DNA from: Aspidiotus rigidus
Taxonomy: Eukaryota > Arthropoda > Insecta > Hemiptera > Diaspididae
DNA length: 64,000 nucleotides
Direction of reading: 5' to 3'
NCBI GenBank assembly: GCA_035079385.1
Contig: JAVHKY010000054.1
Coordinates: forward strand, 4,131,501-4,195,500
Each line of letters starts with the position of its first letter. Within the stretch, counting starts at the first letter, position 1. A program made the translations under genes and the position numbers. Positions 11,001 to 23,000 of this stretch are shown piece after piece. The notes beneath the pieces are model-generated. The model did not search any database. It worked only from the letters and a program-made list of their open reading frames with translations, and was not told where the DNA came from.

Positions 11001-14000
11001 GCGACCTCTTCTGAAATGAATTTTGTATAGGTAGAGCTGGTTTATATGGGCTACTAAGTATATTCTCATATTCGTGTCCGTGGAAATCAGTGCTGGTGGA
11101 AATGATAAGGAGATAGTCGGCATAACGGAACGTTATACGAAAAGTGGAGTGGGCACGGAACGTGTGACTGTAAAGACCTTACGATGAGAGCTTACGGACA
11201 ACGTTATTAACGAAACAGGGCTATACAGTACTTCTAGTATCAGTAATCAGTTGTATGCGTCATTCTGATGCAGGTATATCGTGTATTTGCTTTCGGCGAA
11301 TGTGGTGCGCGTATTAAATATATTCATGATGAATTTTCATTCGCGTTATTCGATTTTTTGTCGCAATTAGGAAGTGTTTGCACGGGTTATGGATTCGATT
11401 GTGTGTTCGATCGTAGAGATCAAGGTATGTTTGAGCATGGTTTTAGGTGAATATATATGACTATAGATACCCTCACTTCTTTATACCGCCTCTTTTTATT
11501 TATTAATATTCTTCAAATTCAATAATACGTGCGATGGTCGGGAATGTGATCATGCAATCTAAAAATAATGGCAGAAGATTAGTAACCTACTATATCGAAG
11601 TACATGTGAAAAAATATCTGGCTAAAATGAGGTTTGCAATACAAATGTAAGAGTGAATATTTGAAAGGATCCCATCTATAAATGATGTTAAGATGGAAAG
11701 TTGCTATGACCAACCACATAAATTGGGAAAATTGAGAGATTCGTACCTTTTTTTGTAAAGCAAATGAAAATTTTTAGAGAAAAGGGGCATCGTTTTAGTT
11801 TTGCTCAGATTCTGGAATTACGAGCAGGGGACTTTGCCCCAGGATTTCGAACACCGGTACCACTTTTTTGCTCAGCGATGTTCGTGGATTTACTTTTGCA
11901 CGTTGTTCTCACTTCAAGGGGGAATTTTTCGACAACATAACCCTAAATTCTGATGATCATCTTTGTTCGAAATATCTTCCTTCAGTATTTCCATCGGTAT
12001 TAATTGTGACCCACGTGAGAAAGTACGTAGAGGTGGCATAAGAATATTTCCAAGTTGCTTAGAAGAGACGACTCTTTTCGGCGCACTAAGAAGGAGACCG
12101 AAGATCTTTTTAACTCTCATTCTACCCGAATATTGACATTTTCCGAATTCTACTCTTATGCTTGATATCCTATGGGCGTAATAGCAGAGTTTCTAATGTT
12201 AGCCTAAAATCATAATTAAGACTCTACGTTCTTTTTGAACGTTATCTCAGGCTCAGGTCTTTCTCTGGGTCTAGCTTACGTTCTTCATTGCAGTAGCGGA
12301 TTGAAAAGGGTGGAAACTCCAGGAAAATTTCCTTCCCCCACCAAACCCCCAAAAATTGAGAAGAAAAAAGTGAATTTATGGAAAAGCGAGAGTTTTTTTT
12401 TAATGATTGTCAGATGTCAAAGAAGTCTTTCCCGCAATACATCTTCTCAATCCACCCCGTCATTGCCTAAACAGGATTTTTCCACATCCGAAAGTTTCTG
12501 ACCTTAAACTATTATAGACATTCGGAAAAGTTCGAAGCTTCGAGCTACATCAGCAATGTTGATTGTTTCCCTTTGGGAAGATGACGAAAAGGGCCAAATT
12601 CTGTTGTTTTTTTTTTTTTTTGTTTCGAAAACATGTTCCCGAAACAAATTCTACTCCTTCTCTGCGACATATACCGTCATACTTTCAACAAATTATGACG
12701 TTCGAACTATATATTTTTCATCCTCCAGACTGTTCGTATACAAGGCATGCATTTGATTCGGAATTTTAGCAGGCATTCGTCAAAATTTTTAAACAGAAAA
12801 CTGCATTCGAAACCTCTTAAATACGGAACCTATTTCGTGGTAAGTTTTTCGAAAAAAATATCCGCTGTCTGGCCATCCTGATTCCGAATAGGACGGGGGC
12901 TCTGATTGAAAAACTTCTGACTTTTAAAAAGGAACCTGTTCAGGGAGGACTTTTCAAAAATTTTGGTGTCCCGCCGTACCTCATCTGGCAGAAACTGACC
13001 TACCCTGATAAAGCAGTCGGACTTATTTCAACTTTCGAGCCAGGGATTTCTCTACCTTCTCTACTTCTTCAACATTTTTCAGTCAAAATTCCCAACTCTA
13101 ACAAATTCTTGGGGTCAATCCGTTTTTTGATTTTACGGTCATCCATCATAGAGATATTTGTGTTTCTTACTCTTCGCGAGTATATTTCTCTACAAAAAAT
13201 TCTTGGGGCTTACCTTCAACAATCTTTCTTCAATTCCTTACATAAAATCGCTTAAAGCCAAATACCTGAGTGCTTCTAATGTTCTCAAATATCTATCCCT
13301 CCTCTATCTAGGATATAACCGAAAACTTCTTCCCTAACTATATAAAAGTCTCATCCGCCCCCTACTAGACTACGGTCCCCGATCTACCCCCAGTCCAACA
13401 AGTTTACCCTTCAATTACTAAACATTGCCTGTGCAATCAACAGTTTTCAGAATTGCTCTTCCGCATCAGTCCTAATCTCAGCCTCTATGCTTAAGCAGCC
13501 GAACCTCCCCTCCACTTTCGTGCACTAGCGTCAAGTGCCAACTTCCTCGCGCCTCAGGTCAATTTCCGGAGCTCTCTTCCCACTTTACTTTCTCCTCCTC
13601 TCATAATACCTTATTTAATTTTTTGGAACTTCATCTTGATTCCCTCTCGAAATCAACTGGATCTCACGGGTACTCCTAAATCAAGTAACACAGTGATGAT
13701 GGGGTGAGCAACTAATAAAGTAGAATTCCACGCTCGAAAACCTTTTTCATCTTTAATGCTCTACTTACGCCTCACTCACTCAATATGAGTTCCAATAATG
13801 ACACTGTATGCCGTAAACTAATCACAGAAATTATTGCAGAATTCCCCAATTACATACTCTAGAACAAAATATAATCGAGCCAAAGTTTAATTCAGGAGAG
13901 AATTATGGCCTATCGTTGGAAAAACTCGGCCTCCGTTTTTATTGTTGAGTTGAACGCTATTCGCCCCTATCTGTCAAATCTTACTGAGCGTCCTCCCGGA

Positions 14001-17000
14001 CTCACTTCTATTCTACTATCTGACTCACTTTCCTCCTTCATATCTTTACAAGATCCATACTCGAATAACCCCATCACCCAATGCATTCACGCCATTCTTT
14101 ATACCCTAACCTCCATCAAATCATCGGTCACCTTCATCTGGATTCGAGGTCACATCGGTAACCCTCAATCGCGCGGCCCGAAAACTCTACCCTCTTACCG
14201 AAAATTACTTAAAAACTAGTACCGTTACAAAATCCTAGCTTTTCGGCATAACCTCTGAAAAAATCAGCCTCACCACAAACCGAAATCAATCAAAGGCGTC
14301 TCTATCCTTTGTTAACAGGGAGCCTGTTTTATTGGTTGGATTTTCAGGAAAAACGTCCGCCGTCCAGCCGGCCGGTAAAGCTCGGAGCTTGAAAATTTCT
14401 CAAGTCCCCCTCCTATTATGTGGAGCTTGGGGGTGGGGCCTGTGACGTCACAGTTTGATGACGTCAGAGGTCAGCCTTGTGACTTCACGGATAACGTCAT
14501 AGATCAGCCTTGTGACGTCACTGATGACGTCATCAGTTTTTTCCGAGTCCCCTTCCCATCATATGGAGTTTGGGCGGGGCCTGTGACGTCACAGGTCAGC
14601 CGGATGACGTCATAGATCATTTTTTTCCGAGTACCCTTCCTATCATATATAGCGTAGAGGGTGGAGCTTGTGACGTCCCGGTTTGATGACGTCATTAGTC
14701 AGCCTTGTAACAACACAATCTAATGACGTCAGAGAAAAGGTCCTCTCCTATTATATATGTAAGAACGCTTTACCGTTCTCACGAATTTTCGTGTTGGTAG
14801 CGTTGCATCGATACTCGTAGACAGGTTTGGTAGTTGATGTTTTATAAGATAGACAATACTAGTAGATGGTTGTCAATTGATTTCACGTTTTGTACGTGCG
14901 TTAAGATATCGGGAAAACGGAATGCCGGAAAGACTAAGAGCACCGGTAAACGATCAGCCGATATTCTTACAAATCAATTGACCTCATGCCAATCGGAGTT
15001 TGGTGTCGGGGAAAACGAAATGCCGGATAGAAAACCGGTAAACGATCAGCCCGTCATTCTTTCCTGTGGCGGCCCTCTTAAGGGGGGAGATGTAAGAACG
15101 CTTTACCGTTCTCACAAATTTTCGTGTTGGTAGCGTTGCATCGATACTCGTAGACAGGTTTGGTAGTTGATGCTTTATAAGATAGGCAATACTAGTAGAT
15201 AGTTGTCAATTGATTTCACGTTTTGTACGTGCTGTAAGATATCGGGAAAACGGAATGCCGGAAAGACTTGGAGCACCGGTAAACGATCAGCCGATATTCT
15301 TACATATATAGCTCTAAAGTCCGGGCCTGTGACGTCACAATTTGATGATGTCGTAGGTCAGCCTTGCGACGTCACGATCTCCAATTTTCAGATCCACGTG
15401 CCCCATAAAACAGGTCGCCTGCCACCCCTCGTTCAACTCCGTTAAAGAACCCGTGAGTTTCGTGAGTTTCTCTCTTCAAATCGAAGAAGTCATCCTCTTC
15501 CGTCTTAGGATTGGCCACACCCGGCTCATCAACTATCACCATTCCCTAGGTTTTCACGTCTTGCTGCGATTCAATTTAACATCTCTTCTCACGTCTTATC
15601 CACCAAAACCAACGTTCAGGCTACAACTTAACGTCTCGTATGATAAACCAAACAGCCCAAGCTCCTAAAGCTCAGAAAAAACGCCCGTCGCTCCTGAGAA
15701 TGCCCAGTCAAATTGAGATAGAGAACACGCCATTCACTGGCGCACTATGTATTACCTCCGCATTATGCAACAACTCTGAAATCGTCTTCACTCCCTTAAT
15801 TTTACATATTTCTTGTAATAATTAAGTATATTGTACCAGCAAATTCGCGGAGCTGGTGACCTACTTGGAGCAGTCGCAAAGCCCGTAAAAAAAGGAGGTA
15901 GCCCAGAATAAACGAAGAATCTCACGTTTTTGAAAAAATTCCCAATTTATTTCATAGAGCCGGACCGAATTTCCTGCGTTCGCCAGCGAACATTTTTAAT
16001 GAAAGCATCTCTGGGATCTGAGACTCTTTTTCCAACCCTGGGCACATATCTTATGTCTCTGGGTCTAATTGTATAGTTGGGGAGAGGGCATTGACTCCTA
16101 AGACTCGTACTTTTTGAAATTAATTTATTTATTCTTCTCGGTAGTTCAGAGATGAAGCTCCCTCTCCTTCCTAGTCACGCTGAGGGCTAACTTCCTACGC
16201 AATTTTTTCAATTTGATAGCGAGTGAGAAAAAGGGGGCAATTTTCAGTTGAGCAGAAAATGAATTTGTAAATTCTAAGGGGGTCTTAAGTATCGTTCGTG
16301 CGTTAGAACTCAATTATGTACATCGTGGTCCAATTAATTCGTTGAATTAAATCTCCATCCGAGGTATCATAGCGTTCTGTCGAAAAAACGTGACCGCTTG
16401 TTGAAACCGGAAGCTGAAAATCTATCTGAATTAGTTAACGTGAGGTACTGTCGATCTGGGAAGATTTCGTATCAACTCAATAAGAGCCGCACACTAATGT
16501 TATTTCCATGCAGTACGTTTCGAGGCATGCAAGTGTATGACCGCGTAGTTGTTTCGCTTACTAAATATTTATTTTTAACTTTACTCCGCGCAATTGTCGT
16601 GCTATCCTACAGTATGTACAAAAGTGCTCGACTTTTCCTCTTCCTCTTTTTTACGTAGGTTCTCGTTTCCTCTCTTTCTTTTTTTCTTCCCTCCACGGGA
16701 TTCAATCATCTGTACGTGATATCCACTCTTGTCGAAGATTATTTAGATTACTCATTACGACCATTAGTCCGCAATTCGGGAGGCCGATGTAAAGTTAAAT
16801 GTTTTGCTCGGTGCCATCGAACAATAATAATTTTGTCAAAGAAAAAAAATGAATGAACTTTGTAATATTGTGATCATGGTGAAGTTGGGATCGTGAAAAA
16901 GAAAGAGTCGAAGAAGGAAAAAAATAGTAATAAAGAGAATGAACACGAAACGAGTTCCATCGACTTCGAGTCTTTTCGTAAGTACTTGACATAAGGTTCG

Positions 17001-20000
17001 GATACTGCAATGTCATTATATAGAAAAAAAAAAATCGTGCTCCGAGAGAGTGGATATTGTAGGTGTAGAGTAAAGAACAATAATTCTTGGTCGAAATATC
17101 GGCGTTCTTATATGGAAACTTGAAGCGGTGTGGGTCCACAAAGTAGCCCGTACGATGTGAGATTATATTATATGCAACGCTCTAACCTAATTGTATTTTG
17201 TCAATAAAATTCTCCAACCGAGTATTTCGTGGGGGATTGAAACTTCGAAATCTTGATCTTACTTTGCAATCTGAACCCAAATTTGGTTAATGGTTTGACT
17301 TTCAATCGTGTATACTAAGTATTCGGTCACCAATGTAGCGTTATGCATATTGAAAACTGGTTATATTACCCTACAGTTTTAATATTTTGTTATTCCGAAC
17401 ACAACCGTCGGGTCGTAAATTCATAAATTTTAGAGTTCGTAGCTTTTAGAATGATTGGTCATACGCTGTAACTCGATATAAGGAGAAGAAAAAATAGTCG
17501 ATTTTGAGAACTCCATTCAGATCAATAGGTTTACAGTTTAACACACAGTAGTGAACAAATTTTACCATCATACTCGAAGACGTCCTCACCAGTTATTAGA
17601 AAATAGTACGTTTTACGATGGTTTTTTGAAAAAGAAAAGTTTTCTAAAATTGAAAAACATAACGTGAGTAGGCAATTTTTTCTTATATCACAAACTTTTC
17701 TCGCATCCAAATTGGTTAAAATTCGTGAGTTAATCAAGAAATGCTAATTTTTAACTCAAAATTGCTCATTCAAAATTATAAGCGTGTGAATTATGGTTTT
17801 ACTTTTTTTCTAGTAAATTTTTTTTTTTAATGTAATTGTTGAATAGAAATAAGTCCTTTGAGTAAAAAAAAAATCTAAGTAAGAATTTATTCTTTCATGA
17901 CGTTATTTGATGAATCGAATAAGGCAAAAGTACATGTACTTTACGATATATTTAGTAAGAAAGTGAACCATTTTTTTTGTTGTTTTTTTTTTTTTTTTTC
18001 TGAAGTTTGGTCAAAATTTTGAAAATACGTCATAAAGTAGAGATAAGCCGATCATTTTCGTCATGTGAAGGGCTCATAGTTCTAGAAAGAATGTCATTTG
18101 TTTCCTTATTTAATCAGACTTTTTTTTTTTTTTTTTCTGTTATGGAAGAATAGGAAAATACATATTAAAAAAATGAATCATAATTTATTTAGCACTGCCT
18201 TTCACAAAAAACAAAAATATATATTATGTACAATTTTGACCAACGTTTCAAATGCGTTGCATTCGGGTCGAACATATCCGACCGTGAGATGAATGCAATG
18301 CATTTGAAACGTTCGTCAAAATTGTACATAATATACAGTATATATTTTTGTGAAAGGCAGTGCCAAATAAATTCTAATTTAATATTTTCACTATCACGTT
18401 GTTCACTTTTTTGACTGACTAGAGTGGAGTACTATTTTACCTGTTTTGAATCATTTTTATCAGTGAATAGAGCGTTAGAAAAACCCGTTTTTGGTGTTTG
18501 AAAAGCATGGCTGCATGTCTTCAGACCAGAGGAATTCAATGTCTAAAGGCAAGCTTTTAGTGCCTTTTGCCCCCTTTAAGGGGTTAGTCACGAAAATCTT
18601 TCTAAATATCTTACACAACTCGAAAATGCTGAGTTGATATTTTTTCTGTGAAACCGAAATTAATATTATTCAATAGGTCATGATAGCTGGGAATACATTA
18701 GTACCTATTTTCATGTACGTATTCCTTATTTGCTCGTTCATGAATGAATATTGTAAAATTATGGTGACTCGATAATGATGAATGACTCTGTTTTAGGTCT
18801 GTCAATATAAAATAGATGGCAAATCCAGAAAATTGAGTTAGGTTAGGTTCTGTAAGAATGACGTGACATAATTATGAATTATTATGTAAAAAAAATCGTA
18901 GTTCTAAAGTTTTCGTGGTTTCTTTATCGTTTTTCATGTCATCACAATAATGAAGATATTTTTAATCACGTGCATGTATAAACCAAAATTCTATAGCCGC
19001 GAGCGACAGGTCCCTATGGGTCAGTTAATTAGGGTTAGGACAAGAATCTCAAAGGTGCGCAGATTGATCCTTGTGCCATCGAGACTGAGAAAAATGATAC
19101 TCCTCATTCTCACTTTTTTTTTGCCCTTCATTTTATTCCGTACAAATTTTTGGTATGAATGAATTGCAATTTAAGTAATATCTCAATTAATTAGAAAAAT
19201 AATTTCATTATCCGGATACTCAACTAAAAAACATGGAGCCATCTATTCATTGTAGTCAAACTGACTATAATACAATTTTCGCTGCGGAAATTTGTTGCCT
19301 TTGTTACGTACCTAGACTATTTAACTGTATGGTCAAAGGAACTATAATGAGCCGCATGTTTTAGGTCAACACTTTTTTTCTAAATTTGGAAATTTCGGAC
19401 ATATCTCATTCTGTGCGTCCCTACGCTTGAATTTGAGATTTGAGAAATTTTTGCCCTTCGACCTGTATAATACTTACTCAACTTCTCCCTCCAATTCAAC
19501 TGCTTAATGGAGAGACTCCAGGATGACTTTTTTCACTTCATCTCTTTTTTCGCAAGCTTTCTCAAATTGCCGCCATGCTAAATCTGGAGGGTGCCTCCTT
19601 TGCCTTTATTCGCGAATTTCAACCATAAATCGACCCAAAATTACTGGAAGTTGACTCAAAATTGACCGCTTCTTTTCACCATCGACCATTGTCGACATAA
19701 TGGAGTCTACTCTCGGTGTAAATAAAGTCGACGTCGTCATTCGTTGGCACGTCGAAATTTTGTAATGTTCAAGCGCACAATTTAATTTTGGGTTTCAGAA
19801 TCGGAGTCCAAAATGAGTCGACAGTTGGTATTAAATTTTAATTTCGACTGAAAATCGACGTCGACATTAGGGAACGTACCCAAACTACAGAACAATTTCA
19901 GGGGAGTTTGTCAAAATACCACATCAAGTCACTGTGGGGGGGATTAGGGTTCGGTCACGTGCGAAAATTTAGTATTTTTAGAGCTGTAAAATCAAATTTC

Positions 20001-23000
20001 TTTAAAATCACGTAAATAGAAAACGCATTTCTTCCTGAATATAGCCTTCAAAATCCTGTAGACATAGTTTTCCTTTTGAAAGGTGCGTAATAGTGTATAT
20101 AGTAGTGATTTAAAATTATATAGGGCAATATGTTGAGAAAAAAAAAAAAAAAAACACTATGTGAAAATTAATGCGGGGGGGTCCAGCATACACTACGGAT
20201 GGTCAGGACGAAGAGAGGGGGGTGAAAAGTCGGCCTAAATGGATCACGTAGTTTGAGTACGTTCCCTTACGTCGGTTCGACCATTGCTGCACTAAAATAG
20301 TCCTCGTTTTATAATCACAATCAGGCATCATACAATAACTGCAACTCCTATTTGAATACATTGAGAGCTTTTATCCTAGAGAAAAGCGGCGTGGGGTGGA
20401 ACTAATGTTGGATTTTGATTGTAAATTCAAGTATATCGTTTTATACGCAAATTTACGATCTGCACTTTCGCCTCACGCCGCTAGTAGTTTGTAATCATTC
20501 TCCGGTATTATCGTTTATAGTAATTGTACGCATCTGTCTGCGAGTAGCGAAGTCACCTAACTCGCAGAGCGTTTCAAAGAGGGTAACTGTGCATCAACTT
20601 TAGATCAACGTCGATTTGAAGTCGATTCAAAGTCAACCAGCGTACATTCCCATCAGATACCTATTCAACTAAAAACTATAATTGACTGAACAGAGCTAAT
20701 CATAGGGCCTGGTAGCGTAGTGGTCATTTCACTTCTCATGAAAACCAGACGTCGCGGGCTCAATTCCCATTTAGGCCATCAGGAGATTTTTTGTCACATT
20801 TCCTCTTCCTTGTGAGCGTCCACACCGATTAATATTCTTATGAGAGTACTCGATTTTGGGTCAATGAAAGTAGTAAGGTAGCAAAATTTTTGACAAAGAT
20901 CAACCAAGAAGTGCAGATTTTAAACGTTCTTTTGGTTTCTTTTAGTCAATATTGGTTGTTTTTGGTTGAATTTGGCGACATTACAACTCACAATGAAAAC
21001 ATTTGGAGCAGTCGACTCATGGTCGACGTCGATTTCAAGTCCATCCAATTACCAGAGAACTACATTAACTTGACTTGAAAAGTCGATCCAACAGACGCAA
21101 CGGAGCAGTTGAATTTGCGTTAATTGAAAAATTTGGTGATGGAATCGACTCATAATTGACGAGGTAGATAAGTCGCAATAGAGTCAGGATTTGCCGTCTC
21201 CATATTGACCTGCTATCGACGTCAACGTGAGGTCGATTCCAACAATTTGATCAAGACTTCAAAAAAAGTAAATTTTTGGTCGATTTAATGTCCATGGTTG
21301 GTCGACGCTGAGTTCAACCAAAAATTGACGTCAAATCAACGGTCGACAGGGTTTATCGGGGAAGAGGGGGGACTTCGAAAAATTTTGACTGAGATGAACA
21401 TTTAGCGTATCGAATTGTTGTGCTTTTCCACTAGTGTTCATTAGGCCCTAGTATTCGTGGTCCACAACTGTTTGATTGTTGTTACAATAATTTCAGTTCA
21501 TTATTCTTCTTCAGTGCATTTGTGCTGCTGAAGTCCACTATTGCCTTACAATCCGCATGAGTATTGTGGTATGCTCCAGCAGTACTATCTGTAGAGCAAC
21601 TGTGGTCCTCTTCATGTCTCTCAATCTTCTTGGACGTAAAGAAATATGAGTGAAACTTTGTCATCTTACCCTTGGTTGCCAAATGAATGGCCTAAGCTGA
21701 CTCTTCAATGTCCCATAGCTCTTTCGATGTAGGTATTTTTCCGAGACACTCATGGGACGCAAAAATTCACCGGAGGAAATTATGAAATTGAAAGACCTAT
21801 CTGTCTGTCTCTTGTGTAAAAAGCACGTAGTATACCACAAAGTTATTGCTCCAGTCGTACCTTCCTCAATGGGAAATAATAATTCAATGATGATCATGAA
21901 TATGAACCCGAATGAAGCTAATTTTTACTGGAATTGCAATTAATTAATTAGAGCACCATCATGTACTTGATAGGCCTATGTACAATATCGTACGCTCCTC
22001 GGATATACGTGGCTATCCCATCGCTGTTATTCTTTTTCCTAATGAATATAAATGAGCAAAAAAACATTAACGGTTTATTCAATAATAGTTTCCATAAAGG
22101 TCTTTTATAAATAAAAGAAAAGGAAGAAAAACTGGCTCACAACTCGAGTAAAAATCTCAAATTGTAATAATTTATCTAATATATCAAGTTTCTAATTCCC
22201 AATTACACATGCGATTATGAAAACGAATGAAATAATGATTGCCACTGTTGAAAAGTGAAAGATATCTGGGTACATCCTATATGTTTAACCATAGTTACAA
22301 ATCCCACATATGGGATTGTTTTAAAATTAATTCAATAGTCACGAGAATTCGATTAAAATTTATGAGTTCGGAGATAAAAAGCGGTTTACCACCGTAGTAT
22401 ACCTAATACGATAAGGACAAGTACAGTCTTCGAACTGTAAATGATCGTGTACATTCCTACTGATTCAAATTATTTCTATTGAGGTAATGAGTCGCTGGTA
22501 ATACGAATCAATAAAACGACCTTGAAGGACTGATATAATTTTCTGATCAATATGCGGAAATACTTTTCTTAATGTTGACGTACTGTTCGGATGTTTAATC
22601 GTGATTAATTTTCGATGCCTTTAGAAGACGTAAGAGATACCGATTTTACCTAGCTACGTATCTGATTGTCCAAGTATGGAATTGCTTTAGTATCGTGGAA
22701 ACGCACGATACTAAATTATTATAAAGAGTGCGAATCGCCTGAGTACGTATTTGATAGCGTTTTTGAGACCTTTGTATGAGCAATTAAATGTAATGAAGAT
22801 GTTTAAGCTCAAGTTTATTATTCGATAAAAAGTTGTATGAAAAGTGAAGTAGCCAGGACTGAGAAAAATAAGAAAAGAATGCCTCTATCCTCCAATATTG
22901 CTTCGTAAACTATACCCACAAAATTACTGCTAGTGGGGGGAGGGGAATATATTCAGCGCATTTTCCTTCCTGAGTACGCTATTGACTGATCCCGATAAAC

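Larger units (their letters stand above)
19620..21360. repeat. GTCGA-rich repeat ending in GGTTTATCGGG
   Basis: This stretch is full of GTCGAC, GTCGAT and TCGACC words and ends at 21360 in GTCGACAGGGTTTATCGGG, the same end as the elements at 1-1706 and 22991-25127. The left end is unclear. It was split by the Harbinger-like MITE at 19870-20266 and contains the tRNA-like segment at 20706-20778. No coding frame is recognisable. Confidence 0.5.

Noticed and set aside
11268..11450. 60-codon plus-strand frame followed by a good donor (CAAG|GTATGT)
   Set aside because: It could be an untranslated or alternative exon, but there is no resemblance to ankyrin N-termini and no compatible evidence beyond one donor.
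14440..15440. CRISPR-like regularly spaced repeats
   Set aside because: Repeats are diverged, spacers are not unique, no cas genes are present, and the context is a eukaryotic intron.
21482..21943. Overlapping frames on both strands in intron 1
   Set aside because: Somewhat gene-like composition but no recognisable family, and no splice or repeat evidence.
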